Origin: DROE01 sp964569865
GTDB lineage: Bacteria; Pseudomonadota; Alphaproteobacteria; Rhizobiales; Devosiaceae
DNA length: 15,335 nt
NCBI GenBank assembly: GCA_964569865.1
Contig: CAZMVQ010000057.1
Span: forward strand, 1 to 15,335
Direction: 5' to 3'
Shown: positions 8,920 to 14,446 of the stretch, one piece after another
How positions within the stretch are numbered: position 1 is the stretch's first letter
Layout: each line of letters opens with the position of its first letter
Program-made: the position numbers and the translations under genes
Notes under the pieces: model-generated
Database searches by the model: none
Told to the model about the DNA's origin: nothing
Seen by the model: only the letters and a program-made list of their open reading frames with translations

Positions 8920-9803
8920 ATGGTCGAGCATCTGGATTTTTTTAAAATTCATCAAATCGAAAAGGGGTTGCTGGCCAATCGGCCAAGCCTTGAAACCGTA
9001 AATGATGGCAGTTGGGTGTGGCGGTTTGCCAACGGATTTACCGGGCGGGCCAATTCATTGCAGGCGCTGGATCGGGATGATCATTTGGATTTTGAAAATC
9101 GTCTGCATATTCATTGGCAGCGATCACAACATAAAGGCATCGCGCCACGATTTCGGGTGACGCCGACAACGCCGCCAAAAATTGTTGAATTCCTGATTGA
9201 TCAGGGTTTTGAGCGGCAGGGAAATACGCTGGTGCTGGAATTTGCTGGATCTGTTGTTTCAAAAACTGATGTGCCAGANNNNNNNNNNNNNNNNNNNNNN
9301 NNNNNNNNNNNNNNNNNNNNNNNNNNNNNNNNNNNNNNNNNNNNNNNNNNNNNNNNNNNNNNNNNNNNNNNNNNNNNNAAACTGATGTGCCAGATCTTCG
9401 GATAATTGAGCACTTAGTCACTGACTCAAAATGGCAAAAACAAATATTGGCACTTGAAAATATCAAGGGAAAAGATGCTGATACATTTATCCTGATGATG
9501 GAAAAACTTCCCTTCACCGCAGTTGGTCTATCTCTTGTGCAAAGTGATGGTGCAATAATCGGGGCGGTTTATGCCAGCTGTCAAAATGGGATGGGAAGTG
9601 TTTTTGCTTTGGAGGTTAATCCTGCGCACAGGGGCAAAGGTTTTGCCCGATTGCTGATGAATTATCTAGATGCGTGGTTCACTGAAAACGGGGCTGAGCG
9701 GGTGGTTTTGCAGGTGGTGGTGGATAATAAAGTAGCGGTCAGGCTTTATCGTTCCATGGGGTTTGAAGAAATTTACAAATACTATTATTTGGTGGGAAAA
9801 TAA
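8920..9803 (+). CDS. GNAT-family N-acetyltransferase (one gene across an assembly gap)
   Basis: Acetyl-CoA-dependent acetyltransferase; the acceptor is unknown. The 100-N run at 9279-9378 lies inside it. Both contig ends share the 16 bases 9263-9278 and 9379-9394, and the frame on each side reads KTDVP. Collapsing one copy and the Ns yields a continuous 255-aa protein reading SKTDVPDLRII across the join. The N-terminal half has a WVWRFANGFTGRANSL block like that of post-argJ GNAT proteins I know from rhizobia. The C-terminal GNAT core has LEVNPAHRGKGFARLLM, with the R-G-K-G-F-A acetyl-CoA loop, then AVRLYRSMGFEEIYKYYY. The start is ATG at 8920 with GGAG eight bases upstream, four bases past the argJ stop; an in-frame ATG at 8896 overlapping argJ is less likely. 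The stop overlaps the mutT start as TAATG, suggesting translational coupling. Confidence 0.88.
9263..9394. other. Scaffold gap with identical 16-bp contig ends (100 N at 9279-9378)
   Basis: Exactly 100 N is the usual placeholder for a gap of unknown size. The 16 bases AAACTGATGTGCCAGA occur immediately before and immediately after it, and merging them keeps the acetyltransferase frame open. The simplest reading is an unmerged contig overlap with no missing sequence; the alternative is an in-frame tandem repeat. Confidence 0.85.
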
Positions 9804-10201
9804 TGAAACAGGTTCTGGTGGTGGCGTGCGCCCTGATTGATATGGATCAAAGGGTTTTAATCGCTCAGCGGCCAGAGGGGGGCGAAATGGGCGGGTTATG
9901 GGAGTTTCCGGGGGGAAAGATCGAAAACGGGGAAACTCCAGAAGAAGCGATTGCCCGCGAACTGTATGAAGAATTGGGAATTGATATTAAGGGAGCCTGT
10001 CTGGCGCCATTAACATTTGCCTCCCATTCTTATGAGAATTTTCATTTATTAATGCCACTTTTTATCTGCCGGAAATGGCAGGGCGATCCAATTGCTAAAG
10101 AACATATGGCATTAAAATGGGTCAGGGCGAACAGATTGGGCAAATATGCCATGCCTGCGGCGGATAAACCCTTAATTGCGCATTTGTGTGATTTATTGTG
10201 A
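9803..10201 (+). CDS. mutT: 8-oxo-dGTP diphosphatase MutT (Nudix hydrolase)
   Basis: Cytoplasmic Nudix hydrolase that removes oxidised 8-oxo-(d)GTP from the nucleotide pool and so prevents A:T to C:G mutations. A complete Nudix box is present: G38, five residues, E44, seven residues, R52-E-L, E56-E57 and G59 (GGKIENGETPEE then AIARELYEELGI). The preceding block RPEGGEMGGLWEFPGGKIE (23-41) is characteristic of MutT proper rather than of generic Nudix enzymes. Length, 132 aa, matches the family. The ATG shares its A with the TAA stop of the acetyltransferase gene (TAATG), so translation is probably coupled. The Flp pilin gene follows 24 bp later. Confidence 0.95.
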   Translation: MKQVLVVACALIDMDQRVLIAQRPEGGEMGGLWEFPGGKIENGETPEEAIARELYEELGIDIKGACLAPLTFASHSYENFHLLMPLFICRKWQGDPIAKEHMALKWVRANRLGKYAMPAADKPLIAHLCDLL

Positions 10202-10225
10202 CGAATATTATCTGGTGGCAGAAAA

Positions 10226-10429
10226 ATGGCAAATTTTGGCAAAACAATACTAAATTTTCTTGAGGATGAACGTGGCGCAACCGCGCTCGAATACGGTTTG
10301 ATTGCAGCCCTGATGGCAGTTGCGGCCATTGCATCTTTCACCGCTTTTGGCAATGGTTTGCAAAATGTTTTTGGTTCTACAACCGAAGGTGCAGGCGGAG
10401 CAATCACAGATGCCGCCTCCAGTCTATAA
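10226..10429 (+). CDS. Flp-family type IVb pilin (orphan copy)
   Basis: Small prepilin of 67 aa. The N-terminus MANFGKTILNFLEDERG is followed by the class III (Flp) processing motif: cleavage after Gly17, then ATALEYGLIAAL with Glu22 and Tyr23 at the expected positions (G/xxxxEY). A hydrophobic helix spans about 24-45 and a Gly/Ala/Ser-rich tail ends at 67. The mature subunit would be 50 aa, assembled into Flp/Tad pili by machinery (CpaF, TadB/C, RcpA, prepilin peptidase) that is not encoded in this window. The gene lies 24 bp after mutT with only a weak GGTGG-like ribosome binding site. It ends six bases before the stop of the converging methyltransferase gene. Whether it belongs to the argJ-mutT transcript or has its own promoter inside mutT is not clear. 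Confidence 0.9.
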   Translation: MANFGKTILNFLEDERGATALEYGLIAALMAVAAIASFTAFGNGLQNVFGSTTEGAGGAITDAASSL

Positions 10430-10435
10430 ATCACC

Positions 10436-11514
10436 TCATGTGGATTTGTCGTTCAAAAAATTGCTCAAGCTGATTTGAGCACTACCCGGTTTTAGAGGTT
10501 TTTGTTGGCTTTCATGGGGAGACCAGCCACTCATCCAGATAATTTCAATGGTGGCAGGAACCCGACTATCATTTGCTATTGAAAGCCGCGGATAGGCAGC
10601 AATGGCGCTGGCAAGATGATCCTTACCCATTAAACTCGGTCGAGTTGCACTCNNNNNNNNNNNNNNNNNNNNNNNNNNNNNNNNNNNNNNNNNNNNNNNN
10701 NNNNNNNNNNNNNNNNNNNNNNNNNNNNNNNNNNNNNNNNNNNNNNNNNNNNACTCGGTCGAGTTGCACTCCGTCGCGTTTCACTCTGTTTAGTTTTAGT
10801 CGCCGGGGTTGCTGCAAGCGGATTGGCAGCTCCTAAAGATTTGATTTCAGCCATTAGATGCAATGGGCTGGCATAGGTTAGATTTAGCGTTTCCTTATCG
10901 GTAACCGGCAATGCAAATCCGGCGTTTTGCAACAAAGCCCCTGCGTCTTTTACATCTATAAAAGGGGCAACTCTGACTTTGGCACCGCTCAAATGTTTTG
11001 CATCGGCCTCAAGCCAGGCATTGCGTAATTCGCTTAAGCTACTTCCCCCCAAAAACGCAGCAATAAACAATCCATCAGGGATAAGATTTTGATAAATCCT
11101 GTGTAAAAACCCGCGAACATTGTCGGTAAAACCCAAATCAAACAGTGAAATTATCAGGTCATAATTATCGTTTGGCAGGTGCAGATTTTCCACATCAAAA
11201 ATCCGGGTGTTTTTATCCCCGACAAGGGTTGGTGCAAAATCAAATTCAATTTTGTGCTCTGCTGAATCTATAACCTTGGGCAAATGAGTGATGTCGGGGG
11301 CAAGAATTAAAGCCTTGGAAAATTTTTTGGAAATGGGCGCAAGCCGATCAGCCAGATCTTCCAGCACAATCGACGTAATAAAATCGGGTTTGGCTGCTGT
11401 TCGGTTATTGATAAAACTTCTGGCGATTTTTGCGCGATCGAAAAGTTTTTCGGGCTTCTTTGCAGCATCGGGTGCTTTTACAGCGGGTGTTTGGGTATTT
11501 TTTGAAATAGCCAT
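10436..11514 (-). CDS. NDUFAF5/BioC-like methyltransferase-family protein (one gene across an assembly gap)
   Basis: Class I methyltransferase-fold protein of the alphaproteobacterial group related to mitochondrial NDUFAF5, which hydroxylates an arginine of a complex I subunit. The 100-N gap (10653-10752) is flanked by the same 19 bases; merging them restores a continuous 319-aa frame. Diagnostic blocks are LFDRAKIARSFINNR near the N-terminus, YDLIISLFDLGFTDN, LIPDGLFIAAFLGGSSLSEL, VAPFIDVKDAGALLQNAGF, LPVTDKE, and at the C-terminus IIWMSGWSPHESQQKPLKPG. The expected SAM motif I is degenerate: the strand after FSKAL reads ILAPDITH, with no glycines. A 5-residue repeat (KTKQS, ETRRS, ATRPS) sits at the gap. 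I place the start at ATG 11514 (MAISKNTQ); an upstream in-frame start at 11583 would add 23 non-family residues and precede the likely promoter. The gene converges on the Flp pilin gene and diverges from comF. Confidence 0.85.
10463..10480 (-). terminator. Terminator-like hairpin inside the 3' end of the methyltransferase gene
   Basis: On the minus strand GCTCAA and TTGAGC pair perfectly (10480-10475 with 10468-10463) around a 6-nt loop. Two A and then six T follow (10462-10455). The structure lies before the stop codon at 10436-10438. It is weak (half A/U, interrupted U-tract) and may be only coding sequence. Confidence 0.3.
10634..10771. other. Scaffold gap with identical 19-bp contig ends (100 N at 10653-10752)
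   Basis: The 19 bases ACTCGGTCGAGTTGCACTC lie at 10634-10652 and again at 10753-10771, directly bracketing the Ns. Merging gives an open methyltransferase frame. The shared sequence is itself the start of a 15-bp tandem repeat, so the true locus could hold more repeat copies than the merged version. Confidence 0.85.
10753..10812. repeat. 15-bp tandem repeat in the methyltransferase gene (4 degenerate units)
   Basis: The units are ACTCGGTCGAGTTGC, ACTCCGTCGCGTTTC, ACTCTGTTTAGTTTT and the more diverged AGTCGCCGGGGTTGC, each exactly 15 bp. Read on the minus strand they encode the pentapeptides ATPAT, KTKQS, ETRRS and ATRPS. A further unit plus ACTC stands on the other side of the gap. Confidence 0.75.
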
Positions 11515-11590
11515 GAAAAACTCTGAGAAAAAATGGTGATGTGTGCTGCCTGCAAACGAGACAAAAGCAGCACCAGCATGCAATGATCCA

Positions 11591-11619
11591 GTTATGGACA
11601 GAGATCAAATCAGTGTCAA
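11591..11619 (-). promoter_or_regulatory. Candidate methyltransferase promoter
   Basis: On the minus strand a perfect TTGACA (-35, 11619-11614) is followed at 17 bp by CATAAC (-10, 11596-11591; four of six matches). It lies 77 bp upstream of the ATG at 11514, which supports that start over the one at 11583, because the latter would leave almost no leader. Confidence 0.5.
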
Positions 11620-11622
11620 AAT
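11595..11622 (+). promoter_or_regulatory. Candidate comF promoter overlapping the divergent one
   Basis: TGGACA (11595-11600, five of six -35 matches) is spaced 16 bp from CAAAAT (11617-11622, four of six). It is followed by a run of nine T and a leader of about 20 nt to the comF ATG. It almost completely overlaps the minus-strand candidate promoter. Confidence 0.35.
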
Positions 11623-11649
11623 TTTTTTTTATTCGGCTCGGCAAACGTA

Positions 11650-12453
11650 ATGGAGCGTTTTAAGCGCTTTGGATCAACTGTTCTTGATCTTATTTATCCA
11701 CCCGTCTGTATGCATTGCGGCGGGGTAACCGGCACGGCCGATGTATTGTGCGCAAAATGCTGGGTTAAGATGCGCCCCATTACCCATCCCCTTTGTCCGG
11801 TGCTTGGTTTACCGTTTGAATATTTTCCGGGAAAAGGGGCGATAAGCGCTCAGGCGATTGCCAATCCGCCAATATTTGATCGGGCCCGTTCGGCCCTTGT
11901 GCATAACGAAGTGGCAAGAACGCTGGTTTCGCGCTTGAAATTTGGTGATCGCGAGGAAATGGCAGGTTTTTGCGCCCGGATGATGGTTTTTGCAGGGGCT
12001 GAATTGTTTGGCGATTTTTCTGTGCCTCAAGACCGCCCTGAACAAGAGGATCTGCCTGTACAACAAGACCTGCCCGTACTTGTGCCGGTTCCTTTGCATC
12101 CGGGGCGGCAGTGGCAAAGGCGCTATAATCAATCGACCTTGCTGGCCAGAGCCATCGCTCGCCAAACGGAGCTTGAAATTGAGCCAATGCTTGTTCGGCG
12201 GGTTAAGCCCACAAGAGCGCAAATAGGTCTTTCTGCAAAACAGCGGGAAAAAAATGTTAAGGGTGCTTTTGCCGTAGTGCCGCAATTGTTGGAAAAACTT
12301 CATGGAAAGCGGGTGATACTCGTCGATGATGTGATAACTACCGGCTCGACCGTTAATGCCATAAGTGCCGAGCTGAAAAAAAACGGCGTTGAGAGAATTG
12401 ATGTGATCAGCTTTTCGCGGGTTGTAATTGGCATTGATGATGAAGAAATCTAA
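11650..12453 (+). CDS. comF: ComF-family phosphoribosyltransferase-like protein
   Basis: ComF proteins are needed for natural DNA uptake in competent species, where they act on incoming single-stranded DNA; in alphaproteobacteria the role is largely untested. An N-terminal four-cysteine zinc finger is present (CMHC at 20-23 and CAKC at 34-37), followed by the type I phosphoribosyltransferase fold. Visible blocks are ALVHNEVARTLVSRLKFGDR, LVPVPLHPGR, RRYNQSTLLARAIA, RTRAQIGLS-like RAQIGLSAKQRE, and the PRPP loop VILVDDVITTGSTVN. An 18-bp tandem repeat encodes QEDLPV and QQDLPV just before the VPVPLHP block; it is not a family feature as far as I know. The ATG at 11650 has no obvious Shine-Dalgarno sequence. 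It is first in a plus-strand cluster, with the glutaredoxin gene 24 bp downstream. Length, 267 aa, is slightly long for the family. Confidence 0.92.
   Translation: MERFKRFGSTVLDLIYPPVCMHCGGVTGTADVLCAKCWVKMRPITHPLCPVLGLPFEYFPGKGAISAQAIANPPIFDRARSALVHNEVARTLVSRLKFGDREEMAGFCARMMVFAGAELFGDFSVPQDRPEQEDLPVQQDLPVLVPVPLHPGRQWQRRYNQSTLLARAIARQTELEIEPMLVRRVKPTRAQIGLSAKQREKNVKGAFAVVPQLLEKLHGKRVILVDDVITTGSTVNAISAELKKNGVERIDVISFSRVVIGIDDEEI
12025..12078 (+). repeat. 18-bp tandem repeat inside comF
   Basis: Two clear 18-bp units, CAAGAGGATCTGCCTGTA (12043-12060) and CAACAAGACCTGCCCGTA (12061-12078), are preceded by a more degenerate third (12025-12042). They encode PQDRPE, QEDLPV and QQDLPV. The repeat is in frame and lies in the loop before the VPVPLHP block. 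Confidence 0.65.
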
Positions 12454-12477
12454 AAAAATAAAATTCAGGACCAGAAT

Positions 12478-12768
12478 ATGTCAGATATTGAACCCCCTAA
12501 AAATTTATCAGAACCTGCAAAAGTTCTAATCTACACCACCCAGTTTTGCGGTTATTCTTTTTCAGCCAAGGCAATGCTGGACGAAAAAAAGGTCGAGTAT
12601 TTTGAGGTGGATGTTGAGGACCCGAAAAAACGAGCCATGATGGTGCAGCGCACCAAGGGACGTCATACGGTTCCCCAGATATTTATCGACGGGGTACTTA
12701 TCGGGGGGTATGATGAAATGGCAGCGCTGGACAGGGACGGCAAGCTCGATCAGATGCTAAGAATGTAA
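12478..12768 (+). CDS. Class I-type glutaredoxin with a CGYS active site
   Basis: Small cytoplasmic thioltransferase using glutathione, 96 aa with the full glutaredoxin fold. After a 14-residue N-terminal extension come KVLIYTTQFCGYSFSAKAML (active site C24-G-Y-S27), the cis-proline TVP (64-66) in TVPQIFIDG, and the glutathione-binding GGYDE (76-80) near the C-terminus. By overall sequence it is a GrxC-like (class I) protein, where CPYC or CGYC is usual. Here the second cysteine is replaced by serine (codon TCT), leaving a monothiol site that resembles the CGFS class without its other hallmarks. Monothiol deglutathionylation or Fe-S binding would remain possible; dithiol disulfide reduction would not. 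The ATG at 12478 follows AGGA seven bases upstream. It lies between comF (24 bp) and the Nit1-like amidase (31 bp). Confidence 0.93.
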   Translation: MSDIEPPKNLSEPAKVLIYTTQFCGYSFSAKAMLDEKKVEYFEVDVEDPKKRAMMVQRTKGRHTVPQIFIDGVLIGGYDEMAALDRDGKLDQMLRM

Positions 12769-12799
12769 AGTTGGTTGGCGAGATATTTAAGGAATTATC

Positions 12800-13672
12800 A
12801 TGGGTGAAAATCTGATTATTGCTGCCGCGCAGATGTGCTCAGGCATTTCCCCTGAAAAAAATATTAAAGAAATTTCAAATCTGGCAAAGCAGGCAGCAGC
12901 CAAGGGCGCGCAATATTTATTAACTCCGGAAATGTCGGTGGCGTTTGCCGAGAATTTTGATCAATTGGCTGAGATCGCGCATCCATATGCCAATAATGAA
13001 GCCCTGATCCAATGTGCTGCCATCGCTAAAGAAAATAATTTGTTTCTTCATATTGGCTCGCTGGCAATTGTTGCGGTGGCTAAAGATCAAGCCAACAACA
13101 CCCAAAACGGCGAAAAACCAAGGTTTGCCAACCGAAGTGTTTTGTTTGACCGAAATGGAGAAATTGTCGATTTTTATGACAAAATCCATCTGTTTGATGC
13201 CGAGCTTGTCGGGGATCGCCCCTATCGGGAAAGCCGCCATTATGTGGGTGGGGATCGGATCGTAAATGCAAAAACCGATCTGGCTCAAATTGGCATGAGC
13301 ATATGTTATGATTTACGATTTGCTTCCCTTTACCGAAAACTGGCATTAGCGGGTGCGCAAATCATATCTGTTCCGGCAGCTTTTACCGTTCCTACCGGTC
13401 GTGACCATTGGGAGATTTTGCTAAGGGCAAGAGCCATAGAAACCGGATGTTATATTGTGGCTGCCGCCCAGGGTGGCGAACATGAAAATGGTCGTATGAC
13501 TTTTGGACATTCGATGATTATTGATCCGTGGGGGAAAATTATTAGTCATATCTCAGGAGACGAAAGCGCAATCATTGTAGCAAAAATCGACCTTGAAAAA
13601 ATTGAACAGGTGAGGGCGGCGGTTCCGGCGTTAAAAAACAGTGCTATCAAAAATATCGATCTGCAAAAATAT
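12800..13672 (+). CDS. Carbon-nitrogen hydrolase, Nit1-like (possible deaminated glutathione amidase), 3' end in gap
   Basis: Nitrilase-superfamily amidase. The Glu-Lys-Cys triad is present: Glu44 in LLTPEMS, Lys128 in YDKIHLFD, and Cys169 in MSICYDLRF. Further family blocks are NRSVLFDRNGEIVDFYDK, ALAGAQIISVPAAFTVPTG and HWEILLRARAIET. The KIHLFD and CYDLRF signatures fit the Nit1 branch, whose known members hydrolyse deaminated glutathione, a side product of transaminases. Adjacency to a glutaredoxin agrees with a glutathione theme, but the substrate is inferred. The start is ATG at 12800 with AAGGA upstream. The 291 residues seen are about full length for the family, so only the last few residues are lost in the Ns. 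The frame beyond the gap is unknown; one reading stops at 13792. Residues about 91-108 are a loop rich in Asn and Gln. Confidence 0.9.
13648..13672. repeat. 9-bp direct repeat with 16-bp period at a contig end
   Basis: CAAAAATAT occurs at 13648-13656 and again at 13664-13672. The second copy ends exactly where the Ns begin. This may be the visible edge of a short tandem repeat. Confidence 0.5.
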
Positions 13673-13772
13673 NNNNNNNNNNNNNNNNNNNNNNNNNNNN
13701 NNNNNNNNNNNNNNNNNNNNNNNNNNNNNNNNNNNNNNNNNNNNNNNNNNNNNNNNNNNNNNNNNNNNNNNN
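13673..13772. other. Scaffold gap of 100 N without matching contig ends
   Basis: The run is exactly 100 N, the same size as the other two. Unlike them, the sequence before it (ending AAAATAT) does not overlap the sequence after it (starting AAAATTTG). Some real sequence is probably missing, including the stop codon of the amidase gene. Confidence 0.8.
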
Positions 13773-13863
13773 AAAATTTGTTTATGCGTTAACCATAATT
13801 GTCCTATGGTGAATGTCTTGCCTGCATTAATGATGAGTTTGTTTTGCTTAGGGAATAAGTGTT

Positions 13864-14376
13864 GTGATTCAGTATTCGTTGATTTGTGAAAATAGCCATA
13901 AATTTGAAGCGTGGTTTAAAAACTCGCTGGCCTTTGATGAGCAAACGGGTCTTGGCATCGTTTCCTGCCCGCTTTGCAATGTTTCAAAAGTTTCCAAGGC
14001 TTTGATGGCTCCATCAGTTGGCAGCAAAAGTAATAGCGGTGATGATTTGGTGGTTGCTCAGCAACAACAGCAAAAATCAATTGCTGGCGGACAAACTGAT
14101 GGACAGGCCGGGGATAACAAACAATCCCTCACCGTTTCTTTGGGGCATCCCGATCAGGAAAAACTGCAAAAAATTATCAGAAAACTGCGGGAGAAAATTA
14201 CCGCAGAATCCGATTATGTGGGGAAAGATTTTGCCGTTGAAGCGCGCAAAATTCACGAAGAAGAAAGCAAAGCCCGCTCCATTTATGGAGAAGCAACTCC
14301 GGATGAAACCGCCGCCCTCATTGAAGATGGCGTGGAAATAATAGCTTTGCCAACATTACCCGAAGAGCAAAACTAA
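13864..14376 (+). CDS. DUF1178 family protein
   Basis: Conserved alpha- and betaproteobacterial protein of unknown function, 170 aa. The N-terminus MIQYSLICENSHKFEAWFKN, with Cys8 and His12, and the CPLC pair (Cys35, Cys38) look like a zinc-ribbon. KVSKALMAPSVG follows. The middle (about 52-90) is low-complexity, with five consecutive Gln near 65-70. The C-terminal part is the conserved block VGKDFAVEARKIHEEESKAR then IYGEATPDETAALIEDGVEI. The start is GTG at 13864 with GGGA about ten bases upstream. It closes the comF-glutaredoxin-amidase cluster and converges on ubiG, its usual neighbourhood in rhizobia. No enzymatic role should be assigned. Confidence 0.9.
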   Translation: MIQYSLICENSHKFEAWFKNSLAFDEQTGLGIVSCPLCNVSKVSKALMAPSVGSKSNSGDDLVVAQQQQQKSIAGGQTDGQAGDNKQSLTVSLGHPDQEKLQKIIRKLREKITAESDYVGKDFAVEARKIHEEESKARSIYGEATPDETAALIEDGVEIIALPTLPEEQN

Positions 14377-14446
14377 AATCTTCGATTTGCAACCTTCGAT
14401 TTGCGGTCGTTGATCTGCAATCTTTAATTTGCGGATCTTTGATCCC
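14377..14446. repeat. 14-bp tandem repeat filling the DUF1178-ubiG spacer (5 units)
   Basis: Five consecutive 14-bp units begin right after the DUF1178 stop codon and end at the ubiG stop codon. They are AATCTTCGATTTGC, AACCTTCGATTTGC, GGTCGTTGATCTGC, AATCTTTAATTTGC and the more diverged GGATCTTTGATCCC. The last unit contains GGATC-TTT-GATCC, a 5-bp hairpin followed by a T-rich stretch on the plus strand. The region may therefore serve as a weak terminator between the two convergent genes. Confidence 0.75.

Noticed and set aside
9387..9803. A separate short acetyltransferase gene starting at GTG 9387
   Set aside because: The matching 16-bp contig ends put it in frame with the upstream part, and it has no ribosome binding site of its own.
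10436..10630. A separate small minus-strand gene next to the gap
   Set aside because: Its translation is the conserved C-terminus of the methyltransferase once the 19-bp overlap is merged.
11515..11583. Longer N-terminus for the methyltransferase (23 more residues)
   Set aside because: The extra residues do not resemble the family, and the start would lie within about ten bases of the candidate promoter, leaving almost no leader.
13773..13889. Coding continuation of the amidase past the gap to overlap the DUF1178 gene
   Set aside because: The frame depends on an unknown gap length, the sequence is unlike the family, and the protein is already about full length before the gap.
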